Source: Deltaproteobacteria bacterium
Lineage (GTDB): Bacteria > Desulfobacterota > G020345765
NCBI GenBank assembly: GCA_030616835.1
Contig: JAUWWP010000039.1
Location: forward strand, 1-12,558
Length of the DNA stretch: 12,558 bases
Reading direction: 5' to 3'
Each line of letters begins with the position of its first letter. Position 1 is the first letter of the stretch. Positions 1-6,428 of this stretch are shown in pieces. The translations under genes were made by a program, and so were the position numbers. Below the pieces are notes generated by a model, which worked only from the letters and a program-made list of their open reading frames with translations, did no database searches and was not told the origin of the DNA.

Positions 1-200
1 CGATTGGTCACATCGCAGATATAAGTGTGGGTCTCAGCCCCCAGAGCCTTCAGCTCCCCTGCCGTCTTATCCAGCTCTTCCTGCCGCAGGTCCCAAAGAA
101 CAATTCGGGCCCCATCCCGGGCAAACAGGCGGGCGACCTCTCGCCCCATTCCCAAAGCCCCACCAGTAATCAAAACAACCTTCCCTTTAATCTCAGTCAT
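1..200 (-). CDS. Short-chain dehydrogenase/reductase, N-terminal part (runs off the window)
   Basis: Only the first 66 residues are inside the window. They form the start of a Rossmann fold: beta strand VVLITGG, then the nucleotide-binding motif TGGALGMG (residues 12-19, the TGxxxGxG signature of classical SDRs), then the second strand ending in an acidic residue (D37 in LWDLRQ), which in this family usually means NAD(H) rather than NADP(H), and a DV pair (63-64) that normally contacts the adenine. The start is the ATG at 200-198, preceded by GGAGGG at a good distance. The catalytic Ser-Tyr-Lys residues lie beyond the window, so the substrate cannot be given. The gene is divergent from selA. 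A TATAAT hexamer on this strand (231-236) is a possible -10 element but has no good -35 partner. Confidence 0.85.
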   Translation of the reverse strand, partial: MTEIKGKVVLITGGALGMGREVARLFARDGARIVLWDLRQEELDKTAGELKALGAETHTYICDVTN

Positions 201-394
201 TTTTACCCTCCTTATAGATCTTCTTGCTCAATTATATTATTAGGTGATTTGTAAGTTATTGCTTCTCACTGCAGCCGCGACGTTAACTTTATCATATCCG
301 GAGAATAAAACAAGCACCATTGGTAAAAAATTTAACCTGCATATTCATTCACCCCCTAAAGGGAAAAACTGTATCCATGTTTCCCCCCTGGTGC

Positions 395-423
395 TTGCCT
401 ATTTCTTGGTTATTTGATATGCT
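395..423 (+). promoter_or_regulatory. Probable sigma70-type promoter of selA
   Basis: TTGCCT (395-400), a 17-bp spacer and TATGCT (418-423). Transcription would begin near 430, just upstream of the AAGGTG ribosome-binding site (434-439) of selA. Seen in sequence; promoter activity is inferred. Confidence 0.55.
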
Positions 424-441
424 TAGTTATATTAAGGTGCT

Positions 442-1875
442 ATGAGAAACCAAGAGAAAAAGAGTCTGCTCCGAAGACTTCCTCAGGTGGATGAGCTGCT
501 GCGAGCTGAGGTGGGGAGCGAGCTCCAGAAGGAATATCCCCGCCGGATAGTGGTGGAGGCTATTCAGAGGACCTTGGAGGATACCAGGGAAAGGGTCCTG
601 GCCTCCAACTCATCCTTCCAGCCTGAGGAAATCTTAGGGACTCCCTACCTTTCAGAAAGAATCCGAGAACAGGCCCGATCCCTCAACCGCCGGAGCTTAT
701 GTCCGTTAATCAACGCAACCGGGGTAATCCTTCATACCAACTTAGGAAGAGCGCTCCTTGCGGAGGAGGCCCGAGAAGATCTTAGCGAAATTGCCACCCG
801 TTACTGCAATTTAGAATTTGACCTCGACCAAGGGGTAAGAGGTAACCGTTACTCCCATGTAGAGGAGCTCCTCTGCCGTCTCACCGGGGCGGAGTCAGCG
901 GTGGTGGTAAATAATAATGCCGGCGCAGTGCTCCTGACTCTCAACACCCTGGCCAGCGGTAAGGAAGTGATTGTCTCCCGCGGTGAACTGGTGGAGATCG
1001 GAGGCTCTTTTCGGATCCCCGAGGTGATGAGGGGTAGCGGCGCTCTGCTGCTTGAAGTAGGAACCACCAATAAAACCCATCTTAAGGACTATCAACAGGC
1101 AATTAGTGAGAAGACTGGGTTACTACTCAAGGTTCACCGGAGCAACTTCCAGATGCTCGGATTTACCTCGGAGGTAAGCTTGACGGAATTAGTCGAGCTG
1201 GGAAGGGAGAAAGGGATTCCGGTAATGGAGGATCTGGGAAGTGGCTGTCTAATTGAGCTCTCCTCCTACGGTCTGCCCGGAGAGCCCACGGTGCCGGAGA
1301 TAGTAAAAAGCGGGGTAGAGGTAGTGAGTTTTAGCGGCGATAAGCTTCTGGGCGGTCCCCAGGCCGGGATAATTCTGGGAAGAAAGGAATCCCTGGATAG
1401 AATTAAGGCAAATCCCATTCATCGGGCCCTAAGAATCGATAAACTCACCCTCTCGGCCCTGGAATCCACCCTCCGTTTGTATCTGGATAAGGAAACTGCT
1501 CTGAATAAGATCCCTACCCTTCGCCTCCTAACTACCCCTTTAAATGTTATTCATCAAAGGGCAAAAAGGCTGCTGCGCCGACTGAAAAAGAAGTTCTCTT
1601 CCCTCCTGGAGATTGAACTGGTGGATACACTCTCCCAGGTGGGAGGTGGGGCCTTCCCCTCAGCCAATCTTCCCAGCAAGGCCCTGGTTCTGAAGCCAAG
1701 GGATCTTTCGGTGGAAGAGCTGGATCGGAGGCTACGGGGTTCAGATGTTCCGGTTATTGGCCGCTTGAGCGAGGACCGCCTGCTTCTGGATCTCAGAACC
1801 GTGCAAGATAACGAACTTAAGTCCATCGAGAAGACGCTGGAAAGTATTTTTTTAATGGAGGATTCAAGGGGTTAA
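442..1875 (+). CDS. selA: L-seryl-tRNA(Sec) selenium transferase
   Basis: SelA is the pyridoxal-phosphate enzyme that converts seryl-tRNA(Sec) to selenocysteyl-tRNA(Sec) using selenophosphate, in the cytoplasm. The 477-residue length is normal for bacterial SelA. Visible family features are the N-terminal tRNA-binding helical region (about 1-80), the LINATGVILHTNLGRA segment (about 89-104), NNNAGAVLLTLN, the EDLGSG motif, and the PLP-lysine motif SGDKLLGGPQAG with the Schiff-base lysine at K301. The start ATG is supported by AAGGTG just upstream and by a promoter at 395-423. No selB, selD or selC is visible next to it, so the other parts of selenocysteine synthesis and decoding must lie elsewhere. 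No in-frame TGA suggestive of a selenoprotein was recognised in this window. The call is firm. Confidence 0.97.
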   Translation: MRNQEKKSLLRRLPQVDELLRAEVGSELQKEYPRRIVVEAIQRTLEDTRERVLASNSSFQPEEILGTPYLSERIREQARSLNRRSLCPLINATGVILHTNLGRALLAEEAREDLSEIATRYCNLEFDLDQGVRGNRYSHVEELLCRLTGAESAVVVNNNAGAVLLTLNTLASGKEVIVSRGELVEIGGSFRIPEVMRGSGALLLEVGTTNKTHLKDYQQAISEKTGLLLKVHRSNFQMLGFTSEVSLTELVELGREKGIPVMEDLGSGCLIELSSYGLPGEPTVPEIVKSGVEVVSFSGDKLLGGPQAGIILGRKESLDRIKANPIHRALRIDKLTLSALESTLRLYLDKETALNKIPTLRLLTTPLNVIHQRAKRLLRRLKKKFSSLLEIELVDTLSQVGGGAFPSANLPSKALVLKPRDLSVEELDRRLRGSDVPVIGRLSEDRLLLDLRTVQDNELKSIEKTLESIFLMEDSRG

Positions 1876-2181
1876 GGACTCCAATATAATGTCAAATGTC
1901 AAAGCTCAAATGAAACCCAAAGTTCAAATGACAAAATATATAAATAAATCCTAAGCACTAAGCACCAAATCCTAAATAATATCAAATGATCAAAATAAAA
2001 AATAAAAAACCCTGTCCTGAGTCTGTCGAAGGGATGGTTTAAACATTTGGTATTTGAATTTAGAATTTATTTAGGATTTAGGATTTCTCAGTTGATATTT
2101 GACATTTAGTCATTTGTCATTCATTTGACATTTGGATTTTGGCATTTGAACTTTTACTAGTTGAATACTTTCATCCTTCGC
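1876..2181. repeat. A+T-rich intergenic repeat region with an imperfect inverted repeat of CAAATG words
   Basis: No gene is visible between selA and the HNH gene. The left half carries four CAAATG words (1893, 1907, 1925, 1983) and the right half five CATTTG words (2044, 2111, 2122, 2129, 2143), so the two halves are roughly reverse complements. Both halves also contain related AAATCCTAAAT / ATTTAGGATTT strings. The centre (2014-2033) holds GTCCTGAG followed by a GTCGAAGGG string, a motif that resembles an interspersed repeat of many environmental bacterial genomes. The arrangement looks like a non-autonomous palindromic element or nested dispersed repeats rather than a gene. Origin and mobility are unknown. 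Confidence 0.6.
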
Positions 2182-2211
2182 AGTAGGGGCAATTCATGAA
2201 TTGCCCCTACT
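2182..2211. repeat. 30-bp perfect palindrome
   Basis: AGTAGGGGCAATTCA followed by its exact reverse complement TGAATTGCCCCTACT, with no spacer. As RNA or cruciform DNA it could form a long stem on either strand, but there is no T-run after it on either side, so it is not a canonical intrinsic terminator, though it might still end or stabilise selA transcripts. It looks like a dispersed palindromic repeat; no second copy is in the window. Confidence 0.8.
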
Positions 2212-2401
2212 ACGGAGAACGGGCGAACCCTTGAACCCTTTCAAGTAATAATGACACCCATAATTAGTGTTGTTTCTCTCGTCGTATCACAAGATATGGT
2301 GGCGAAAGAAATCCATCTCTTAATTTGATGCTTACATAATTGCCTTTTGCTTGGTTATATGATAACAATACTATTATTCAGTATGATCGGGAAGATTAGT
2401 G

Positions 2402-2998
2402 ATGACCAACTCTAATGTTTTAGTGCTCAATCGCTCCTTTCTGCCTATCCACATTACCACGCTCCGGCGTGCCTTTTCTCTGCTCTATTTAGGGCTTGCC
2501 CGGGCGGTGGATAAACAGTACCAGACCTTTGACTTTCAGAGCTGGAGTGAGCTTTCCGTGGAAGCGGGAGGGGAGAGTATCGGTTTGGTGAATAGGGCAA
2601 TCAGGGTTCCCCGGGTGATCCTGCTTACCAGCTTCGACCGTATTCCCAAGCGCCATGTTCGCTTCAGCCGGATGAATATCTATGCCCGGGATAGCCATAC
2701 CTGCCAGTACTGCGGCAGGACCATTGCCCGCAATGAGATAAACCTGGATCATGTAATCCCCCGATCCAAAGGGGGAACCAGCACCTGGGAGAATGTTGTT
2801 TGCTGCTGCTATACCTGCAATCGGAAAAAAGGAGGGAAAGCCCCGGAGGAGGCAGGGATGAGGCTGCTATCTACCCCTAAGAGGCCCAAATGGACTCCTT
2901 ATGTAAACTTTTCCATACAAAGCCTCAGTTATCAGGAATGGAAGCCCTTCTTAAATATCGTTGATGCCTCCTACTGGAATGTGGAGCTTGAGGAATAG
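2402..2998 (+). CDS. HNH endonuclease family protein
   Basis: A 198-residue protein with an N-terminal LVLNRSFLPIHITTLRRAFSLLYLG segment, typical of a widespread family of stand-alone HNH proteins (other members read LVLNxSxxPxxxxxxxRAxxLLxxGKA), followed by a zinc-bound HNH nuclease core: CQYC (C101, C104), LDHVIPRSKGG (D116, H117), TWENVV (N131) and CxxCN (C136, C139, N140). The core predicts metal-dependent DNA nicking or cleavage. The biological role of this family is not established, and nothing here links it to restriction or an intron. The start is ATG at 2402; a GTG one codon earlier (2399) is equally possible, and the ribosome-binding site (GGGAAG) is modest. The next gene starts 22 bp downstream and probably shares the transcript. 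The 190 bp between the palindrome and this gene hold no convincing promoter that I can see. Confidence 0.9.
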   Translation: MTNSNVLVLNRSFLPIHITTLRRAFSLLYLGLARAVDKQYQTFDFQSWSELSVEAGGESIGLVNRAIRVPRVILLTSFDRIPKRHVRFSRMNIYARDSHTCQYCGRTIARNEINLDHVIPRSKGGTSTWENVVCCCYTCNRKKGGKAPEEAGMRLLSTPKRPKWTPYVNFSIQSLSYQEWKPFLNIVDASYWNVELEE

Positions 2999-3020
2999 AG
3001 AGAAAGGAAGGGAGGGAAGA

Positions 3021-3326
3021 ATGAGTTATGAACATTGTGCAAAGTGCGGCAAAGGGCTTCCCTCCGGGGGTGTGAAATATATCATCAGTATCAATATAAT
3101 CGCTGACTTTGATGGAATCCTGCCGGAAATGGTGGATGACGAAGAGATTGCCCGCCTTCTTCAGGAGGCTGAGAAAATGGATCAAGAGACCCTGGAAAAA
3201 GAGGTTCATCAAGAGATGGCCTATCTTCTCTGCAAGCCCTGCCGGGATACCTTTGCCGAAAACCCCCTGAACCTCAGCCTCAAATCACTCTCAATGGAGG
3301 GTATTTTCCCCGGCTTATTACAATAA
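3021..3326 (+). CDS. Small four-cysteine (putative zinc-ribbon) protein
   Basis: I do not recognise a named family. The 101-residue product has an N-terminal CAKC pair (C6, C9) and a CKPC pair (C71, C74), a spacing that could form one zinc ribbon around a helical, acidic middle (residues 38-66, EE- and QE-rich). The ATG at 3021 is chosen because GGGAGG lies directly upstream; the longer open frame starting at 2961 runs through the end of the HNH gene and has no ribosome-binding site. It follows the HNH gene by 22 bp on the same strand, so the two are likely cotranscribed. It ends three bases before the convergent stop of the parB-like gene. A regulatory or nucleic-acid-associated function is possible but is only a guess from the cysteine pairs. 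Confidence 0.75.
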   Translation: MSYEHCAKCGKGLPSGGVKYIISINIIADFDGILPEMVDDEEIARLLQEAEKMDQETLEKEVHQEMAYLLCKPCRDTFAENPLNLSLKSLSMEGIFPGLLQ

Positions 3327-3329
3327 AAA

Positions 3330-4082
3330 TTATTCCTTTTTCAGAAGCGGCAGCAGATCGTGGATATACTGGCACTGGGCGATAATATCTTCTTTTTCTT
3401 CCCCAGATACATCCTCCCAGTGCGGATATAGTCGCTCTAATTCCCTCGCTGCCTCCGAGAGCCTCTCATAAGTTTCGCTAAGAAGATCCTCAAGATAGAT
3501 TACCCCTTCTTCCTCTTTCTCTTTTTCCTCCTTCTCTTCTTCCTCTTTCTCTTCTTCCTCCCTCTCTTCTTCCTCAGCCTCCTTTTTCGGAGTGAGAGAG
3601 ATAGCCACCGCTGCTATTTTACCTTGTAAGAAGCTCTCAATATTAGGATTCAAGATCCCTTTTTCTCTTAGCTTTTCCTGATACTTTTTGATCTCTTCCT
3701 CGCTCAATCCCTCTTGGTAGAGATTATCAAGAATGCTCAGCTCTACTGCCTCTTCATCAGAAAGCTCATCGAACAGGCGGGCCTTAACCTCTTCCCTTTT
3801 TAATTGCTTGAGCGCACCAATGCGGCGGAATCCCGCAACAATCTGCCATTTCTTATCGGGTTTCAGCCGGAGTAGAACCGGGTTTTGCTGTCCTTCGGCC
3901 TCAATGCTTTTCGTCAGGCCTTCCAGATTAGCAAGTTCCCGGGTCTGAAAGGTATCATCTTCCAGATCAAGCTGGGAAAGAGGAATCTCTTCCACTGATC
4001 GTCCCACATTAGGGATAATCGACTCGATCTCCGAGCTCAGCTTATCAGACAAGTTAAAATCTCCCAGGGGCTTCTTATCCAC
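3330..4082 (-). CDS. ParB/Srx-domain protein without a visible HTH (PadC-like)
   Basis: The 250-residue protein carries a ParB N-terminal (ParB/Srx) CTPase fold at about 33-125: IPLSQLDL, a box-I-like GQQNPV (64-69), the CTP-binding arginine motif GFRRIGA (84-90; GERRxxA in canonical ParB), and a divergent third box DNLYQEGLS (119-127; ENxQRxxL in ParB). Canonical ParB then has a helix-turn-helix that reads parS; here residues 128-165 do not show one. They are followed by an almost pure Glu/Lys tract (168-192), probably a charged linker or single helix, and a helical C-terminus (193-250). The gene overlaps parA by 8 bp and lies at the end of a bactofilin operon. By analogy with Myxococcus PadC, I infer an adaptor linking ParA to bactofilin polymers rather than a centromere-binding protein. 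The fold is firm; the role is inference. Confidence 0.8.
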   Translation of the reverse strand: MDKKPLGDFNLSDKLSSEIESIIPNVGRSVEEIPLSQLDLEDDTFQTRELANLEGLTKSIEAEGQQNPVLLRLKPDKKWQIVAGFRRIGALKQLKREEVKARLFDELSDEEAVELSILDNLYQEGLSEEEIKKYQEKLREKGILNPNIESFLQGKIAAVAISLTPKKEAEEEEREEEEKEEEEKEEKEKEEEGVIYLEDLLSETYERLSEAARELERLYPHWEDVSGEEKEDIIAQCQYIHDLLPLLKKE

Positions 4083-4845
4083 GTCTTAACACCTCCTCCG
4101 TGAATTCCTCGTATAGTTTAGCTGCGCTGCTAATGGGAGAATATTCAAAGATCGACTTGCGGTGAGCCGGACATTCCTCCAGCTTTACATCCCGGTGGAT
4201 AACGGTTTTAAATACCTTATCTCCGAATAGCGTTCGTAATTGGGCTACCACCTCTCGGGAGATATTGGTGCGGGGATCATACATGGTGCAGATAATTCCC
4301 CCCAGTCGCAGTCTTCTATTAAACTTCTGCCTTACTACCTTTAAGGTCTTGATCAGCTCAATGGTTCTTTCCAGAGCCAAGAACTGGGTTTGTACCGGAA
4401 TTATTAACTCCGATGCGCTTGCCAGAGCAAGCAGGGTGAGAAGTCCCATTGTCGGGGGACAGTCGATAAGGGTGAAATCGTAATTCTCTGCTTCTTCCCG
4501 GGTGAGGAGGAAGGAGCGTCCCCGCAGCCTGATATCCTGGACTCTTAATCTTGAGAGCCGGGCATCAGCAGGGGCTAGAAAAAGATTCTCACCAATCTCG
4601 ATTACACATTGTTTCAGGGGTAGATTCTGGGTCAGGATATGGTAGATAGAAACAGAGAAGCTCCCGGGATTGATCCCCGACCAGAGAGTGCAGTGGGCTT
4701 GGGGATCCATATCAATGAGGAGGGTCCTTTTTTTATGAAATCCGGCCAGCCGGGCGCCGAGGTTAACCGTGGTGGTAGTCTTGCCTGCCCCTCCCTTTTG
4801 ATTGTAGATGGCTATAACCCTTGCCACATTAACACCATCTGCCAC
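4075..4845 (-). CDS. ParA/Soj-family ATPase
   Basis: A 256-residue deviant-Walker ATPase of the ParA/MinD class. Visible motifs are the Walker A box KGGAGKTTT (K17, G18, G19, K22, T23 from the GTG at 4845), DMDPQ (Walker A'), and LIDCPPTMG (Walker B). Family members dimerise on ATP, bind DNA non-specifically and form positional gradients for chromosome, plasmid or protein cargo. The start is uncertain: GTG at 4845 has little ribosome-binding sequence, while GTG at 4827 would give the more typical beginning MARVIAIYNQKGG, with AAAGGTGG some 14 bases upstream. It follows the third bactofilin gene of the cluster by 64 bp and overlaps the ParB/Srx gene by 8 bp, implying translational coupling. 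Because of this setting I read it as a ParA dedicated to, or shared with, the bactofilin scaffold. The chromosomal Soj itself is the alternative. Confidence 0.93.
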   Translation of the reverse strand: MADGVNVARVIAIYNQKGGAGKTTTTVNLGARLAGFHKKRTLLIDMDPQAHCTLWSGINPGSFSVSIYHILTQNLPLKQCVIEIGENLFLAPADARLSRLRVQDIRLRGRSFLLTREEAENYDFTLIDCPPTMGLLTLLALASASELIIPVQTQFLALERTIELIKTLKVVRQKFNRRLRLGGIICTMYDPRTNISREVVAQLRTLFGDKVFKTVIHRDVKLEECPAHRKSIFEYSPISSAAKLYEEFTEEVLRRG

Positions 4846-4909
4846 CTTTCTTTAAGGATTAGGGCTTATCCCTGTTAAGCAGCCAGCCTCCACTGCCTAT
4901 CCCCGGGGT

Positions 4910-5521
4910 CTACCTTTTCTTACCCCGCCTTTTCCCCTTTACCACTACGGTTTTCTTCCCCCCTACTTCCCCCTTGGCCTTGGGTCGAGCCGGAGGAGCA
5001 GGCTTGATCTCCTCCGCCTTCTTCTCCGGAGGCTTCGCCTCTTCTGGCCTGGGGGCAGGCCGGGGAGGTGGAGGGGTAGGAGGTGGAGCTGCCGGACGTG
5101 GAGGTGGAGCTGCCGGGCGTGGAGGTGGAGCTGCAGGACGTGGAGGTGGAGCTGGTCGGGTAACGGACGGTCGCGACGCCTCCATCTCTCCCATCTCGAT
5201 CTTTCCCCGGAAAGAAGCCCCATCGTGGATCAGTATCCGGGGAGAGTTGATATCCCCAACCATCCTTCCGTCAGCGGCAATCTCTACCTTATCCGTAGCC
5301 ACAATGTTTCCCACCAGAACCCCGCTGATAAATACATTCTGAACATTGATGTCAGCCTTAACCACCCCGGAAGGCTCGATGAAAAGATCCCTGGTAAGCG
5401 AGAGCTTTCCTTCCACCCGACCCTGGACGGTCAGATCCTCATTGCCTTCCAGGCTTCCTCTGATGATGATGGTCCCGCCGACCGTGGTATTGCTGGATTC
5501 CCCAAATCTTTGATTAACCAT
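4910..5521 (-). CDS. Bactofilin with proline-rich and basic C-terminal tail
   Basis: Bactofilins are nucleotide-independent polymers with a right-handed beta-helix core. The core here is about residues 12-112 (TIIIRGSLEG, LTVQGRVEGKLSL, VVKADINVQNVFISG, VEIAADGRMVGDI, ILIHDGASFRGKIEM), the recurring hydrophobic-Gly pattern of the family. A proline-rich stretch follows (about 122-160), encoded partly by 21-bp tandem repeats, and a very basic end (KKTVVVKGK at 189-197, then RRGKKR). From memory, a similar KKKVVVKK-like motif is described for M. xanthus bactofilins. The start at 5521 is chosen for its strong AGGAGG; a longer frame from GTG 5554 lacks support. It is the third and longest bactofilin of the operon and the one next to parA, so its tail is the natural candidate to dock ParA, the ParB-like adaptor or another partner. 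Confidence 0.93.
   Translation of the reverse strand: MVNQRFGESSNTTVGGTIIIRGSLEGNEDLTVQGRVEGKLSLTRDLFIEPSGVVKADINVQNVFISGVLVGNIVATDKVEIAADGRMVGDINSPRILIHDGASFRGKIEMGEMEASRPSVTRPAPPPRPAAPPPRPAAPPPRPAAPPPTPPPPRPAPRPEEAKPPEKKAEEIKPAPPARPKAKGEVGGKKTVVVKGKRRGKKR
5081..5154. repeat. 21-bp tandem repeat encoding the PPPRPAA heptad
   Basis: About 3.5 nearly identical 21-bp units (5081-5101, 5102-5122, 5123-5143, partial to 5154) inside the long bactofilin gene. In frame on the minus strand they give repeated PPPRPAA. The unit number could change by slippage without a frameshift, altering the length of the flexible tail. Confidence 0.85.
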
Positions 5522-5554
5522 ATTTCCTCCTCTTTTGAGGGTAATCTCCCTCAC

Positions 5555-5866
5555 CTACTCCATAATAACATTACCCTTAAAATGAGCTCCATCAGCAATA
5601 AGGATACGCGGAGCCTTAATATCTCCAGTCATCTTGCCATCCTTTTTTATTTCAACCTTATCGGTGCAGGTAATATTGCCAGTCACCTCCCCGCTGACCT
5701 CCACATTTTGGGTCTCTATATCTGCCTCGACCACCCCGGTGCCTTCGACAAAAAGACTCTCCTCCAGGGCAATCTTGCCGTGAACTGTTCCCTGAATAAT
5801 CAGGTCCTCCCCTCCCTCTATTTCCCCATCAATGACGATGGTATTGCCAATAACTGTGTTGGCCAT
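5555..5866 (-). CDS. Bactofilin (short, core only)
   Basis: A 103-residue protein that is almost entirely the bactofilin beta-helix: NTIVIDGEIEG, LIIQGTVHGKIAL, VVEADIETQNVEVSGEVTGNITC, VEIKKDGKMTGDIKAPRILIADGAHFKGNV. It has only a very short N-terminal lead (MANTVIG) and no C-terminal tail, in contrast to the next gene. It starts at ATG 5866 behind GGAGGG. It is the middle bactofilin gene of the operon, with 92 bp before it and 33 bp to the start of the tailed bactofilin. Core-only and tailed paralogues probably copolymerise, as described for other multi-bactofilin clusters; that is inference. Confidence 0.93.
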   Translation of the reverse strand: MANTVIGNTIVIDGEIEGGEDLIIQGTVHGKIALEESLFVEGTGVVEADIETQNVEVSGEVTGNITCTDKVEIKKDGKMTGDIKAPRILIADGAHFKGNVIME

Positions 5867-5958
5867 TTCTTATCCCTCCTTATCTATAAGCCAGAATTAA
5901 ATAAAAAAGATATAGATTTCTTCTTCCCGAATAACTGTAATTGAACCTTTTGCCCTGT

Positions 5959-6297
5959 CTAAATACCCTCGGGAAGCTTAACCATCATCTCCACATTTCC
6001 CCGGTAGCGGGCCCCATCATCGATCACTACCCGGGGGGACTTGATATCCCCGATAACCTTAGCATCGGCAGCGATCTCTACCTTGTCGGCAGCAACCATA
6101 TTGCCGTTCATCTCCCCCTTGATGGTGATGTTCTCGGTCTGCACATCGGCCATGACCACTCCGGTGGTCTCTACTATTAAATGCTTCTTTAGGGCAATAC
6201 TGCCTTCCACCCGACCCTCGATCACCAGATCCTCCTCTCCGTGCAATTCCCCTTTAATAACAATCCCCTTTCCGATAATTCCTGCTCCTGCTGACAT
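5959..6297 (-). CDS. Bactofilin (first of three)
   Basis: A 112-residue bactofilin core protein: GIVIKGELHGEEDLVIEGRVEGSIAL, VVMADVQTENITIKGEMNGNM, VEIAADAKVIGDIKSPRVVIDDGARYRGNVEM, then a short tail MVKLPEGI. Its core is close to the other two, so the three genes probably arose by tandem duplication. It starts at ATG 6297 with AAGGAG at good spacing and is the first gene after a near-consensus promoter (6357-6385), so it leads the operon that continues through parA and the parB-like gene. The pilB stop lies 131 bp upstream. Confidence 0.94.
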   Translation of the reverse strand: MSAGAGIIGKGIVIKGELHGEEDLVIEGRVEGSIALKKHLIVETTGVVMADVQTENITIKGEMNGNMVAADKVEIAADAKVIGDIKSPRVVIDDGARYRGNVEMMVKLPEGI

Positions 6298-6356
6298 CGT
6301 TATCTCCTTTCTTAGAATTTAGCTCATTGCTTTTCCTGTTTCCTGACGCCAATCTT

Positions 6357-6385
6357 TTTATATCAATATCGAAATCCTTTGTCAA
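6357..6385 (-). promoter_or_regulatory. Strong sigma70-type promoter of the bactofilin-parA-parB-like operon
   Basis: On the minus strand TTGACA (6380-6385), a 17-bp spacer and TATAAA (6357-6362): a consensus -35 and a one-mismatch -10. It lies in the only sizeable gap between pilB and the first bactofilin gene, about 60 bp before its ATG. The bactofilin genes can therefore be expressed independently of pilB. Confidence 0.75.
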
Positions 6386-6428
6386 TCTTTTTTAAAATTA
6401 TGCTTTTGATTTTTTAGTAATCTGAGCT

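Noticed and set aside
1890..2155. CRISPR array
   Set aside because: Repeated words are only six bases, irregularly spaced and change orientation at the centre.
3318..3345. Bidirectional terminator between the convergent four-cysteine and parB-like genes
   Set aside because: Only a weak AATAA/TTATT pairing is present; no G+C stem.
4899..4912. CCCCGGGG palindrome after the tailed bactofilin gene
   Set aside because: Only eight bases, no loop or T-run; not a convincing terminator or operator.
5081..5154. Regulatory iterons or a parS-like cluster next to parA
   Set aside because: The repeats are in frame inside the bactofilin gene and simply encode a proline-rich heptad.
5225..5944. Long plus-strand frame across two bactofilin genes
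   Set aside because: Antisense of clear bactofilins that have strong ribosome-binding sites; the product resembles nothing.
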